Assembly (NCBI GenBank): GCA_037013685.1
Contig: CM072894.1
Coordinates: 25,605,529-25,669,528 of the forward strand
Length of the DNA stretch: 64,000 nt
DNA from: Acridotheres tristis
Taxonomy: Eukaryota > Chordata > Aves > Passeriformes > Sturnidae
Direction: 5' to 3'
The notes below the pieces were generated by a model that did no database searches, was not told the origin of the DNA, and worked only from the letters and a program-made list of their open reading frames with translations. The position numbers and the translations under genes were made by a program. Shown one piece after another: positions 14,901-30,600 of the stretch (within the stretch, counting starts at the first letter, position 1; each line of letters opens with the position of its first letter).

Positions 14901-17900
14901 GCTGTCTTGAATGAATTCTGCTTTGCAGTTGGCCCCCCATATTGTCTGCATTTTCGTGTAAAGTTTTACTCATCAGAGCCCAACAATCTACGTGAAGAGC
15001 TAACAAGGTAAGAGGGATTTTGTGTGTGAGAGGGGGAACTAAATAAGGCCAGGGAAATGTTTTCTGTGATGTTTGTTTAAACAATTTTGATGCTTTGGAG
15101 AATTCTTTAGAACTGCTTGCTTACTTGGCTTTTTGTAAATATAGTTTTATTTTTCTAAAATGGCTATTTTGTGTGTGGAAATAAATGTGCTGTGACACAG
15201 AAAGATCTAAATATTTATATATTACTTAATGCACCATTTTTCTTTAGGCAATTTTGGCAACTGATCTGAGTAGCTTACACGTGATGGACAGAGGTTTTCA
15301 CTGAAGAGAACAGACATCATTCCTCTCTCTTTATCTTTCTTAAGCTGTTAGTTTCAACTACATGCAATCATTTTGTCTCCAGGCAGAAAAACATTAAATT
15401 GCAAGTTAGGGGTTCTCTTTGGAAAAAAAAAGTTCAGTTAGCATTTCATTGCATGTGTGGTCTTCAAAGAGCTTATGGAAAGGGAAAGTAGTATTTTACT
15501 GCCATGTTGAGCTGAACTGACACTACTGTAGGTGTAGGTTTGTAGTATCAGGTGAGCAGCAGTTCCTCTTGATTAAAGCATTTCACAAATCCATTCTTAG
15601 AACTGCATTTCCGATTGGACTGAGACTACTAGGGGTTCTTTGAAAAAAGAGCACAACCTGTCACAATCTGTCAGGAGTATAAATCTGTTGTAAAAGGCAA
15701 CATCTCCTTGCATTGTTACTGCTGCTGCTGATCCCTCTTGGAGACTAAGAAAACTTATGTTTTCATGATGGCTGTAGACATTTCATACCTCAGTCATTTT
15801 TAAGGGTGTGAAGTGCATTTGTTTGTTGTTCAGGTTTATGTCTCTGTGGATCTTGAATGTGCACTTTAGCCAAATCCCTTGGAGTGCTACCAGGAAGATT
15901 ACAGTAGCATTACCCCTTCCAGCCGTATGTACTCCGTGCAGCTTCATATTTACATGTGGTAACTGTTCTTTTTAATGCTTTCCTGCTGATCTGGGGAGAA
16001 TGTTTTACCTCTCCATTCAGGTTCCTGAATAAACATTTAACTGTAGACAAAATTCAGACCTATATTTGTATCTACCAATACGAAATGTTTTCATCCATTT
16101 TGACTTGAGTTCTGCCAGTCAGACCTTGCTATGCAGGTTTTAGCAGAGCAGACCTGCAACCCGAAGGCTTTTAAACTCTGTCTTCCTGTTTCATTAATCC
16201 CCCAAGAACAGGAGAGCAGCAAGTTGTCCTTCTGTCTTGAGACAATGAGGCACCTTAAAGTAGCAGAAGCAGAGGGAAGCAGAGCTTTGCTGTGGGTTAT
16301 AGGTGTCACTGGCAGGGAATTTCCCAGAGTTCCATCTTCAAACAGCAGGACACTCAACTGGAGCTACTTTTCAGCTTCCACAGGTGCAGCTTGTGTGGGA
16401 AGTGCTTGAATTGTTTGGAAGGGTTATGTGGCTGATAAGCACAGACTGGTCACACCCACTACACACTGGAGACCTGTGTTCATTTTCATATCGGGGGTCA
16501 GTACCGACAAAATTTATTCCCCATGGAGAGGCTAGTGTTTAAAAGGGTTTGGATAATAAATGGTTTGGCAAAGTATTTGTGGATTTCTGTGGAACTTATA
16601 GGAAGAACACCTGCAGCTGTTTTGTGTCTGTGTATGAAAGTGTGAGGAGACACAGGCACATGTTGAAGCAGAAGTTGTTTGCCAGGCTCCTGGGAATCTG
16701 TGCTAGAATTCAGGCTGGATACCATGGGTGGATGACAGTGTTTTATACTTGATGAGACCTCTTCTCTTGTTAAAGGAAAGCTGCGTACCGTAATAGAGCA
16801 AGGGTGCTGCTTTTCAGGGGTATTGGATCAGAACAATTGGTATTGCACACCAAAGGGATTTATATTCAATATTTGCCCCATTTCTAAGCAAAAAGAGTAG
16901 AGGCAGTGAAGGAGAGCTGGCTCTGAAGAGTAAAGAAATTGAAAGGGCTGCAGCCTGTTTTTTATTTTTTAGTCACCTGGCAGTCAGCGTTCCAGGTTAG
17001 ATTTTAACTAAGTAATCTGTAGTAGAAACTTTTTTTTTTTTTCAAGACTTAAAAATAACCATTCTTTATGAGATTGGTATGTGTGTGAATAATGACGGAA
17101 ATGTGGAAGATGCAAGTTGTTCTTTGCTCAAGTAGAATCAGAAGAGAATAAAAGATACATTTACTTGGGTATCCTGTTTATTTTTCCATGCAACACTGTA
17201 GTTCAGCTTTTAACAACTTGGACTTTCGGGTTTGCTTCATTTGAAATGCCTGCAAAACACAAAAGCCCGACTGATAAAGCATTGAAAGGTCACAGTGCAG
17301 TTTCTTTCATCTTGAAAACCCATGTTAAGAGTAGAAAACATTTTTATTTGTCAGGCTCTAACTTCCTCCTATTGACCGAGTGACACATTAGCACTATTAC
17401 TCAATGACTTATTTCTTATTTAATCCTACAGGTATTTATTTGTGCTGCAGCTGAAACTGGATATTCTTAGTGGAAAGTAAGCAGCCTTTTAAACTATTAC
17501 AATGTGTTTAGCACAGAGTTCATTACATTTATATTTGGATAATTAATAAGTTTTGCTTAGTAATGGAATGTTATTTTTTTTCTCTAAAATACTACTTTTC
17601 TATGCATGAATATCAGGAGAGGAATCCTTAAATAATGTAGTGCTTATCTCCTGATAATTATCTGAAAATCCAGCAATACTTTTCCATTTTCTTATCCCAG
17701 ACATTTGCAGTTTCTTACTTCAGTTACAAAAATTGTCGCTAATCATGTCAGTTCAGGTTTTAACAATGCATTTCTCTTTTGGCAGATTGGAATGTCCTTT
17801 TGACACAGCTGTCCAGTTGGCAGCTTATAACATGCAAGGTGAGTAGGTGCAAGAAGGGAGGGGTGAAGTTGCACAGTTTTGTGTAGACTCTTACTAACTG

Positions 17901-18590
17901 TTTTAAAAAGTCTGTACTTTTATGTCCATAAAATAGACCCTGCCCAGATATTAGTGATCCAGTGTGAAATGCAGATCTTTTTGATTGTACTTGTGCTGAG
18001 AGTATGTACAGAAAACTACTCAATTCCTCAGGAAAGAGAACAAGGAGATTCTGAACACAAACTGCTTTGCACTAAAGGTGTTTTCTCAGATGTTTATGTG
18101 CAAATCTGTCCACTTTCACTTTGATGTAGTAACACAGCTCACTTCTTTTTCATCATATAGTTTCCTTCAAATGTTGTCTTCATTGTCCAAATCAGGTACA
18201 AAATTGGTTTTGTTTGCACTGTGTATAAAATACCAGCTTTTGACTTCATCTTATTGTAGGAGCATCTTAATGCCCCATGTCTCATGCTTGCACTTGAGCA
18301 TTCCTGGTTGAACTGCACTTGTTGGTATTTCAGATCCTTCTTCAGCCACAAGATGTGACATACTCTTTTTTTTTCTCAGCTGTGTAGCACTGTGCTTGAG
18401 TCATGTGAGATTTTATTAATCAGTTGTCTTTAACTTTCGATTCCAGATGAGAATGTGTTGTTTGGGTGAGGGTATGATGTTAACAAATGTCAAGTTTGCT
18501 ATGGTTTCAAGCAGAGGAGCTCACAAAAGAGAGGAGGCTTGAAGTTTTAAAAATACCTGCTAGAATAGGGTTTTGGATAGGATATATACA

Positions 18591-18635
<45 letters not shown>

Positions 18636-21600
18636 TATATATATCCTCCTTATTGGAGGATATGGATATATGGCCTTATTCAACCCAAGTGATCTGTCAT
18701 TTGAGCCACGTCTGTGGCTCACAAACACATCTGTGTTTGAGCCAAAATTCTCCACACAACATTCATCTTTTGAATCTGTTGTCCTTACTCTGCATGAGGT
18801 AGGACTAAGTCACTGAGTCTCTCACAAGTATTTTTCAAAACACTCTTTTTTTTTTTCTGCAGGAAGTGCTAATGGCCCTAAATTGTGTGTAGGTATAAGA
18901 ATTGGAATTAAACTGTGAAGACACCTGGTTTTTTTTAACCTGCTCTTTTGCATGGAAGGAAAGCAGTTAAAATACATTCCACAATTAAAAATATTAGCAT
19001 TGTTAGAGCCTGAAGTTACAGGTTCACTAAATAAGATTTAGGAAAAGCAAAGTGATCTAATTAGGCCATATATCCACTGCTTTTTGTCGTGGTCTTTTCT
19101 TTTCTCTCTCCGCAATGAGGCCTGTAGCAGGGCTTTCATCTTACTGTCTGACAGCTGTGTACTTTTATTTAAATCAGCTGGAACCTAAGCTGGCTTTGAC
19201 AGCATTCCTTTCAACAGAGGCAGGCATTTTAGTGGGAGTAAATTATTATAGAACTACAGACTTCCTCTGTCAGCATTTAAAAAAAGAAAAAGGAGGAGGT
19301 GAAAAGACTGTTATTATGCTTGCAGCATTCAGAATCTAAGAAATGGAATTTTATATCATGAGGCATTTCTATACCTGTGGAATACTGGCATTTGACTTCT
19401 ACAGGTCTTCCCAGTGATGTCTCTATTTTTCTCTACATAAACATCTGTAGTTTCATTTTTCAGACCAGAACAATTATTGGCCTGCATCAGACTTGCAAAG
19501 TCCAAGTTACAGAATTATTCCTAGTTTTTGACTATGAGCTGAACATTAACAAACAACTTGAAATTAGTAAGAGGAGCCAGTGTTTAGTGACTCTGAAAAT
19601 CAGTACATTTTTGTAAAGGTTTCTAATTGTCAGTTTCAGCATTTTAGATATTTATCTGTCTTTAAAACTGGACTTGTTAGCATCTGTGGGAGATGGAGTT
19701 GTGTTTTTGATGTGGCACACCTCTTGACTGCTATGTTCCAGTATGTTTTCTACATGGCATCTCTTACTGCCTCTCTGAGCATGCAGCAGTGGACTCAATG
19801 AGCCGTTTGACTGACCCAGGAGAGCATGTATTACATCCTTAGATGAAAAGGAGAGCAGCAAACAACAGCTGCATGATTGTGCCCTGACACAGAGTAATTT
19901 TAGCAGGACAGGGCCATATAGAATCATGAAACGAGAAACTGACTTGTAAAATGGACAAATAGTTTCACGAAAAGTGTCAGAACTGGTTTTGCTTTTTATA
20001 AATTTCAAGAGATATTGTTTTTATTCTTCAAGGCAAAATTCCATTGTAACTTTTGTCAGCTGTCAATTCAGTATACTTCTGTGATAAAAATCTTGAAAAC
20101 TGCAAAAAAGAAGAAAGGTGAGTTTCAAGGATGTTGATAAATTCCCTTTATAGGAAGCTTTTTAAGGAATATGTCAATAATACTTTGTAAACATTAATAC
20201 AAAGCTTTTGTGCAGACAGCACAACCATTTGTTCAGTGTCCATAATTTCCCTGTCAAAAAAAGGCGAAGGGAGAACTGAAGGAGAAGAAGAAACACTAAA
20301 AGAAATTTAGTATTTTAGATTAACTAGAAAAGTGTGCAGAAATTCCTCTGTATGCAAAAATATCCACTGTGTTTATTGAGAGCAGTGCCTAACAGTGTTG
20401 TTCTTTTGTAGCTGAACTTGGAGATTATGATCCTGCTGAACATGTCCCTGAGCTGGTGTCTGAGTTCCGCTTTGTTCCCACTCAGACTGAAGAGATGGAA
20501 TTGGCTGTTTTTGAGAAGTGGAAGGAATGCAGGTACTAGATCTTCCAGTGAATACTGCCAGCTGTTTGCACTGATTTTTCTGTGAAGAGAGTCTATAAAA
20601 AAGATACTGCTGATGCTTCTTCTGTGGCCTTTTTCAGAGACAGAATTTTAATATGGCTCTGTCCTATTTTGTAAAAGAATATAATGTGAAAAATGAAGCT
20701 TTTCAAAGGTCTGAGTAAAATGATGAGGTACAAAATCTTGAAACACATTCTTTTTTTGCAGCAGCATTTTCAGATTAAAACTTTAAAAAGTGACCTTGAT
20801 CTTCATTAAAATGAACAGGTGTCACCAGTGGGTTTTTTTCCACAAACTTTCAGGAAGTTCTTGTCCTCTTTCCTCATATACCAATTTTTCCATTCTGTGC
20901 TTTTTCAGGCATCTACCTAACAGCAAAAATTTTATTTTAGGGGGCAAACACCAGCGCAGGCTGAAACTAACTACTTAAACAAAGCTAAGTGGCTGGAAAT
21001 GTATGGTGTAGACATGCACATAGTCAAGGTATGTTTAACCACAGCATGGTGACCTTTGGAAATGATAATGCTAGTTTTATGTTGCTTTTCAACACTGCTT
21101 CTGCTTTGAGGGGGAAATAAAAGGAATATTGTTCTCATGCAATCGATGAAATAAGTGATCTGGCTTTGTGTCAACATTCCACTCTTGGTGTGTATTTCTA
21201 GAAGGTATAACTTGAGTCCAAGCATACCTGCTTTATGTTAAATGTGTGATTGATGTGAAAGTATGTACTACAGTTTGTGTTCAGACTTAGGAGGTTTGTG
21301 AAAAATCATAGTAATTCAGATTTGCTGGGGTGTAGGCAGCTACCAGCTGAAGAAGTACAAATAGGCATAGATCTCCTGTGGAGACACAAGTGCAGCAAAT
21401 GCATAAGGGTGTCTTTATTACACATACAAATCAAGAAACTTTAATTTTCCTCTTTAGTCACCCTTATTGAAGGGTTGCAAACAAGGAAAAAGCATTGTTT
21501 AAGATCATCAAAACACAAGAGTTCTGTTGTATAAATTGGATAGAGGGTCAAATACCAAAATTATATTAATTTTTATTTTGTGGCAATTAGGCAAGAGATG

Positions 21601-24600
21601 GCAATGATTACAGCCTGGGGCTAACACCTACAGGAGTTCTTGTCTTTGAAGGAGACACAAAGATTGGTTTGTTTTTCTGGTAAGCTCTCTGTTCACTAAA
21701 ATCTGGTTTCGGTTTTGATTTTGGTTGTTTTGTTTCTTTTATGATAGCAAAAAGAATTGTTTGGGTTTGTGAGAACACCATGAATATGAGGTATTTTCTC
21801 AGTAAGTTACTAAAAGTTAGATGTAAACCTGCATTTCTGTTCGTCTGGCAGGCCAAAGATAACAAGACTTGACTTCAAGAAGAACAAACTCACTCTGGTT
21901 GTTGTTGAAGATGATGAGCAGGTAGATTAATATCTGTTCAGTTAAATCTCAGTCGTGATTATACAGTACTAGTTTACATACTCCTAATCTTTCCTTATAT
22001 TTAAGTTTTGAGAATTAATGTGGGTGCCTGAAATATTTTTGATTGTGACTTGTGGGGGCAGGAGGGAAATGAAGGGACTTAAGTAAAAGATAAACTTGTC
22101 TGTCATCATTTTTTGAAAAGAAAATGCCTGGTGGAACTAGAGCAGATAGTTTGGAAACAGTATGCCTTGCACAAGAAAGTTTTTTAAAAAAACCCACATA
22201 CCACATTTAGTAGAATGAATTACTTAAGCAGGTTTCAGAATTATTCCTATGGGGAAGAAATTGCATACACCTGAGACAATTAAAAACTGAGCATTGATAA
22301 TTTGAGAAAATTAGATTTGGAAGTGAAGACATGTTAGCATCATCAACAAGTACCTTCCTGTTGTAATAGTATCTTTCATTTGAGTTATTCAGAGGTTTGA
22401 CTTGTTAAATATATGGACTCCAGCCCTTTCCAGCTTAGGCAGTATAGCAGTTGTTCGTTATAACTTCTGAAAAGGTTGATTTTTCTGCCTAAAACATTTT
22501 TTAAATATATATATCAGGAATCATAAAAACCAAATTTTATTTGGCTTGCATGGAATTTTAGCTGTGACTTATTCAAACCCCTTGTAAGTCGTCAGTGTGC
22601 TTTGTGTGCTTTAAGGGAAAGGAGCAGGAGCACACTTTTGTCTTTAGACTGGATCATCCCAAAGCCTGCAAACACTTGTGGAAATGTGCAGTGGAGCACC
22701 ACGCCTTCTTCCGGCTCCGAGGGCCTGTCCAGAAAAGCTCCAGTCGCTCTGGCTTCATTCGCTTGGGATCTCGCTTCCGATACAGGTCGGTGTCATCTGC
22801 CATTTTTCACATTCCTCTGTCATTCCTTGCTTTTCCTGGATGCTGAGTTTTAGTCCTATTATCAGCTTTCTCTGTGACCTGTGGCCATATTACTTACGCT
22901 TTGTTCTCTTCTAGAATTTTCAGCTTCTCCCTAAACTTGTGCTCTGGGACCGTAGAAATGTACAAAGGGCGCACATGCTTTTATCAGCAACTTAATGTTT
23001 AAAACGTTGTTGCATCTGCCATTTCTCTTGGGGCAATGGGGTGAAGAAGAGAATGTTTCTACAGCTCTTCCCCTCTTTAATGAAAGGTCTTTTGAGGTGT
23101 GAAGTTTGGGATGCTTTATGAGAACTGACATGAGATAGTAAGCTGTGAATTTAAAATAGAAATGTGATGTTTTTATGGGCGTTATCTCTATTCCATCATT
23201 AAAAATAAGTGATTTGTTTTACTACTTTGCATTTTTACATGGCATTTTTAGTGGGAAGACAGAATATCAAACCACAAAGACCAACAAAGCCAGGAGATCA
23301 GCATCCTTTGAAAGAAGGCCCAGCAAGAGATACTCAAGACGAACACTGCAAGTGAAAGGTAAAAACTTCCATTCTGAGAAGTCCAATCCAATGTGAGAAT
23401 CAGGTAATCATCTCCTTTATAAATTCTGGGTAGGAATTCTCCTGTAGCTGTTTGCCCTTCTCTTGAATTTTCAAAATTAGGTTTTCTTTGACTTATTTAG
23501 GAGACCTCATGTATTTATCAGAAAAAGCTTGTGTTCAAAGCACGTCCAAAACAGCTTGTCTCGCAGGTAAAACACCTATGAAAATTGCATGGTAGGTCTT
23601 GGTATGAAGGTGGAAAACTTGGGCCCAGGAAACAGTGATATATTAATGAGATAGTATTTTAAATTTACGAATTGAGTTAAAAATTTTTGTCATTGAGATT
23701 TTTTTCATTGCTGTTAGGAGCTGCACTGCCTTGTTGTGATCTGAGAGCAGGTGATACCTTGTTTCTGACTCCCACTCTTGCACAGGTCAAATGTGACAGC
23801 CGTGTCTGCCTTCAGATACTTGCCTAAACCTGGCTTTGATTTTTTGGTCTTCAGATTTATTTTATTTTCCAATTTAGATTTTGTTTTTCACACATTATAC
23901 ATGAGATGAATGCAGCTTTTGCTCTTTTGGCAGTGGCTGCTTTTAGGCAGTGCTAGGCTATTTTTATTAGTCATATAATTAATATTTAACTGATAACCTA
24001 ATTATAAATTAAATTTTAATTAAGGATTTATATTTTTGCAGCATACACTGCTAAACTGGAAGAAACAAGGTAAGATGCATTCCAGTATTTGAATTTCTGT
24101 CTTGGATGCTTGGCATGTGTACTTGAGCAGGTGTCTGCAGGAGGAGGATATAGTGTTGGCCTCTTAACTGTGGTTTGCCATGAGTATTGTTTGTTTGCTT
24201 TATATAAAAGTGTTCAGAGCAAAGCTTCTGTGTTGCTGTCACATAGACAATTTTGCCAGACTTGCTTACTAGCTACCAGAGAAGTTTGCTTATTACTAGC
24301 TGTGATTCTTGCTGGATATGAGCTATGGTTCATGTGCTGCCATGTAAAGAGATCAGGTAAAAGTGTGTGAGGAGGTCTTCTACCTGAACTCTGCCTGTGT
24401 GACTGAAATTCCTCATTCAGTGAAGGTCAAAGACTGGGAAAAGACATTAAAATTAATATTTTTAAAATAAGTTGATGATTTTATATTCTGTATTACACTT
24501 GCCTTTATTTTTATGCGTGATGAACATTGAAAGGGAAGCCTTTTGGTTCTTTATTTCTCTACCAGAAGTTTTCCTGGATGTGTAGGTTCGTACTTGCTGT

Positions 24601-27600
24601 TGCAATGTAAATTACTCATACGTATCTGAATCATGTAATTTTCATACCCTTCCTTAAGGGAAGAAAGGAAACCAGGTTAAAAGGAACTGCCTGGTAGTGA
24701 AGAAACTTAGGTCACTCAGTTTCTGTCCTTTGCCCTAGTAACTTGTGAACACTGCAGTGATCAGTTGCAACCAAATTGTTTTTTAAAAAGTAGATATTCA
24801 TAGATATTAAGCACCATGGTGTGGTGGGTAAGGAATGCCAAAATAACATTTGAGAACAACAGGCTTAAAACAGTCCAACGTTTTCTGTCTGTAGTAGCAG
24901 GGCTGATTCTTGCATGAGAGTGGGAAGTCTAGAAGTGTGGAGAGAAGGCTGCAGTGTGACTCCTGCATTGTTTTTTCTTTCTATACGATAGGAAAGTACT
25001 CTTCAAAACTGGGTGTTATTGAGATCCCCTGCATGCAAAATGTGACTGTTTGGTTAATTAGTGCTCTTGTGATGCTGTGTTGTTGTGCCCTTCTCCAAGT
25101 TTCAGGTTGCTTAGGTCATTCTGAGAGTGGGAAGAGAAACTTCATGTGCAGTTTCTCCTCCTGATAAGACTGCGGTCTCCTGATCTGCCCTTAGGTGTGG
25201 CACTGTTGTGTCTCTACAGCAAGCTGTGCCATTTCTGAAACTCTACACTCCAGTGTTGCTAATTGAAATGCATCATGAAAGATGTATGTTGTTCCCTTCT
25301 TTTGTGTTAATGTGCTAGTCAAAAGGCATTCCTTAATATTTCTGTTAATTCTGGGGTAGCCTCCACATTCTCTCAATAGAGAAAGGGTGAAGGGGGGAAA
25401 CAGGCAAGGAACAGCTTGTTCAGTGTTGACATCATGATGTTTTAAATAAAATAATTCTAAGCAGTCGCTGAAGCCAATACAGAAATCTATTTGAATTGTC
25501 AGCTTGTCAGGTTGGATAGCTGTTGTCCAGACCATAAATCAGAAAATTAGCAGGTTGTAGGAGATGGGAGCCTTTTTTAAAAGGTTAGAATTCTGGGGGG
25601 AAAGTTTGCTTTGCATGAAATCCATAATGCATAATTACTGCTTTTAAGTCTCACAAAAATATGAAATATCTCTTGCAGGTTCAGAAATCATTAAGACTAG
25701 GGATATGGGTCTTATTTAATTCATCAAATATAGTAAATATTTAATAACAAAATTATTATTAATGCTGTGCTGAGTTGCTGTGCATGTAAATTTGAATAGC
25801 TGCTTTTAAATCCATTAGAGGTTGTATGCAGAAGAAACTCTTAATTTTTCTGACAGACTTTTGTGATATGAAAGGTCAAATCAGGAGGATTCTAGTTATG
25901 GAACAAACATAATATCTGCAGCATGTAGGTGAGCTTTTGAAAATGTCACATTTTGCTGGGTGTTTTAACTAAAATGATACCATTTTTGCTTTAGAAGTGC
26001 CACATCTTACTGCTGAATCAGGAAGACTTTTAAACCAAACTGGTTTAGGAAAGGAAGAGTTAAAAACAGATGAGTTATAGATAAACTACAGCTTGAACAA
26101 AGGAAAAATAACTTGATAACCTTACCTAGAATGAGACAACTGACCTAAAGCAGAAGATTTTAAGGATTTTTTTGAAGAGAGTAATACTTTGAAAATCTTG
26201 AACTGTTTCTTTCTCAAAGTCCTTACTGTTCTACCAGCCTGCAATAACAGTTTGTTGATATGATTAATTTTTAAATTCTTGTCTTTCAGTGCTGCAAACA
26301 ATGCTGTTATCAGCCAAAATAATGGATCACAAGTAAGGACTCTATTTCATTCTTTCTAAAGGCAATTTTCATGTGTCTCAACAGATTTGGAAGATTTTAT
26401 TACTTGCTCTTGAAATCCAGTGGTTGTCCAATTGAATATTAAAGTTAACTATTAAACGTGTACAATGCTGGTAAAAACTGGGCATAGATATCCAGTGCTA
26501 GGGAAGAAAATGACCTTGCTTTAGCTTTGTGCTTAACAAGTGTTGATATGTTTGTTCACTTTAATGTGTCATCACTTCATTAATGTATGTATAATAACTT
26601 TTTTGTATTCTGTCTTCAAAGAGCTGGAATACAAAGCCAAACCTACCTGTCCTAACAGCAGTTCCTTCTGCACCAGTCTTAGTGGAAATAGAAAACCTCC
26701 CAAGGAGCCCAGGAGCCAGCCAGCAAGATAAGAAGTGGTATGTTGAGCTTTGCTGGGAAATGAATTCTGCTTACTTATGCATGATTCAAGTAGTTCTTCC
26801 TTTTTCTGTACTTAAATAAGCTGCCATCCGTTCATCTCTAATGTAAGTTGACAGTCAAATTAGGGATGATGCAGCTGATTTCTTCCTATGAATTGTGTGT
26901 GGAGAGGTGAGGACAACGGGCTTAGTCACTGCCAACCAAAAGAAAATTTCTTCAGGAGCTAAAGGAATTAAAGAGAAGTAGCATATTCAAGTCTTGAAGA
27001 GAGTTGGGTCCTTCTCATTTGCCATAAACTTGTAAGCCTTGCTTGGTATCGTGGGGCCCAAGGACTTACCTTGATCCTTAGGATAATATAGAACCTTGTA
27101 AACTGATATCCTTGTGAATTGCCTTTTGGACCTTCTGAAATAGGCAAGCTGACTTTTCTCATGAGCTTGGGTAGAATGGGAGCTTGAGGAAAATGACACA
27201 AGCTGAAGATAAGAGCTTTGATTTCATGTAATCAGAGTATTCATTTTATGGGTTAGATGCATCTCTAAATGAAGAGGATTTGTTTGAAGATAGATAAATA
27301 TACATGTCATTTATTTTTTCTTAAACTAATTCTATATTGAAAGCTCTTTTCAAATATTGGCATATATCAACCCAATACTTGTGCACAGGTCTTCTTAACT
27401 TCTTTGACTTCTTGTGCCTATGGCTAATTCAAGAAGGGAAATTCTGGATTCTGCCAGGCTCATCAGGAGCAGTCATGGTGGAATGGAGTGACACCAAAGC
27501 TCTTATCCTATGCAGTTTCAGCCCTCAAGAGAAAGAGGGTCTTTCTCCCATTGTCAGGCATATGAATCTGCTTTGCTTCAATATCTCTTACAATGATGAT

Positions 27601-30600
27601 ACCTGTTTCTAATGGTGCTGTGACTTTATTTTTGTAAATTGTTTCATTTAAAGACTTTTAATGCTTTCAATTTTGAATGATAAAGGGGATGGTAATTCTG
27701 CTTTGAGTTGCATTTTATTGACATTTCAATCAAAACATATGATCAATGCTGTTTTTCTTTCTTTTGCCCTTGATTTATCTAGTATCTGAAATCTGTGCTT
27801 GTCTATGGTGGGATCCTGTTGATCGCTCGATTCCTTCCATGGTGGTGGGTGAAAGGTGGTGGCATCTTTATTCTTCAGCATTCTAAATATGGTTTTATTT
27901 TTATTCTTTTGGCCTAATTGCAAGATGAGTGCTAGACACCTGTATTTCCTTTGGTGGAAATGTTTGACTTGGCTCCAGACCAGCTTTTTTTGGGTACTTG
28001 ATTTGTGCTGACGTTCCTGCTCGTTTGCAAGGCTGCTGTTGCTTACTGAAATCCTGCTGCTTTGGTTCTGAAGCAGAGAGGGCTCTATAGCCACTCAGTT
28101 TTGGGTTTGTTATGCCTGTTTTTAGGATTGAGAACTTGAGCCTGTCTGTCTTAACGTTGCCCAGGAATCTCAGCTTGCATACCAGCTGCTGCAGGATGTA
28201 CTGTTTGTGTAGAATAGTGGGAGTGAATGCAAAAATACACCTGCATGTAACCCAAAACAGTGTGTCCTAAAGAAAACAAGCTTCTTGGCAACTGATGCAT
28301 TTTAATTGAGAGTGCAGTGCTTCTACTGTGTCATGTGTCTTTGGGACATTGTTACTGAAAGTAGTTGTCTCTGGTTTTACTGTGTTCGCTGGAAACACTA
28401 CTGCCTGGAGTAAAGGACAAATCCAGCTGTAGGAAAAAGACAACAGTTTGGAGCTGAGTCAGGAATTGAGCTACATTCTGGTTTCCTAGATGGGAAGTGG
28501 GGTTAGGTTAATGGAATTGCCAGAACATACATATTTATTGCTGGGGGCTGAGACTTGGCTATTGTGCTGGCAAGGGTGTCTGGTGCTGCTAACAAGATCT
28601 CCTTTCAACTGCTACTGTCTTTAATTGGCCTGTTTCTGCATGAATTATCTTTGCTTTCTGTCAGAAAAATAGTCTTCTTTTAGAGGGAGCTTGCCAAAGA
28701 TTGTTGAGAACACCAAAATCTTCTGGACTGTGGATTTTGTAGACAGTTAGATTGAAGGGGTTTAGAAGTAGAGTCCTGACCTGCAGGGTTTCTGTACTCT
28801 GCTTGGCAGATGCCTGTATTGGCTACCTTGCAGCTTAGATCCCTTCCTAATGTCAATGTTTCCTTTAATTTAAAATGTCAATGCTGCAGCTGCCAACAGC
28901 AATTTTGCCAGATTGTAGAAAGTACTTTGCCAGATACAAGGGATTTTAGTATTTCTGGGTTTGTGTTTTTGGTGGTTTTTTTTTTTTTTTAAACTCTGCT
29001 TCATTCCTGTGAAATTGTCAGTACAGGAAAGCTGTACTGGTCTGCAGGATCTGAAAACGATCTGGAAAACCTAAAACATGATCAGTGTCTTTTTAAGTTT
29101 AGTCTTTCCCCTAGAAGCTCTTTTTTTGCTGAGTTAGGACAGCAGACAGAGATTTAAAATTTACTTCCTTACTATGGGATAAGTAGGGAAGTTTTATTTT
29201 TGCCAGTGGATGTAGCTTTCCCTTAACCACATCCATGAGAGAAACGATAAAATAAAGGAATGAACCGTTGGGGATTGGAGCCCTCAGTATTCACGGGTCA
29301 CTTCCTCAGTGTATTTCACAAAAATCAAAATTCTGAATTTACACATGGGTGACCTTTGTATAAATCCTGTCTCTTTTCTAAAGGAGGACTATCCCCAAAT
29401 GTTAATCATTTACCACTGTTGTGAATCCTGCATGCTTTTCTGCTTGCCTGCCTTAACCCGTGTGATCTTCCAACTCTACTGTCTGCTTGGCTGTTCTGGA
29501 ACATGAGAAGGTGGAATTTGAGCTGAAGGCCATCTGACCCCTCTATGTGAACACCAACAATCCTTCCACTTCGTTTAGATTTGGCTCATTAAGTCGAATC
29601 TTTTGCATTAAACTGAAGGAATACCTTTGTTTTAAGGATTTCCTACTTCAGTAGTTTATGAAGTGCTTTTTTCCAAGCAGTTTTTTGGTATGTGACTGTA
29701 CTTTTTATCAGCCTCTCCTAAAATATACCGGTGAAGGATCCTAGTGCTACACAGACAGCAGTTAACAGATCATTGTCCATTTTTGAAGTATTTTAAAATT
29801 TGGCCTTTTAATTGCTTATCTCTGCTGCTTTGGAGATGTTTGTGCCTAAGGCCTTCCAGTTTCATAGCTAGGGACTCTTGCATAATAATATTTTTCAAAA
29901 CACTGTCTGAAGTGATGCATGTTCTCCCTTGCTCCTCTTTCTAGCTTTTGAAGGACTTTATACCAACTGTGACAAAGAGTGGCCATAACTGTGCATGGCA
30001 TTTCTGTGGGTTTGATTTTAGGAATTCTAAATTTAAAATTTACAAATTGTTATGCTTTCATATGTGAAATTAGAAAGTGAGGTCTTAGTTTGCATTGTGT
30101 CCTGTTGTAAAATGGTTCTTTTCTAGCTAAATCTTTATGTTAATACAAGTTATAGCTGCAGGTGACTTCTTCAATAGTATAATCCCTTAGTCACCTAAAA
30201 TTGTGGATGATTTGCTGTACTGTTTGCTCCTGCACAGTAATGTTCATTTTTTCTGAGTTTCTATTTTCTTCTCCCTTTTAAAAAAAAAATTTGCTTTAGA
30301 ATCTGAACTTTCCAGTCACTTTGAAAACTTACAGATTGCTTACAGATGCTTGTTTCAGGTGTACATTTAGAGCTGCCACTTAAACTTGTTTTCTGCAAAT
30401 ATAGTGTGTTGTATACTTGGGATCTATTCCTCCATCACTTTATTTTCTCCCGTCTGTAAAATGCGCATGATTCTTGCTTAGTTCTGTGAAGCGTTTCGAA
30501 ATATAAAGCTCTTTACATTTGGGAAGTGTAAGCAACATATACATGAGAAAGCTTAATCAATTTAGACTTGTACAAAAACGTGCACGATGCTGTGCAGAAA

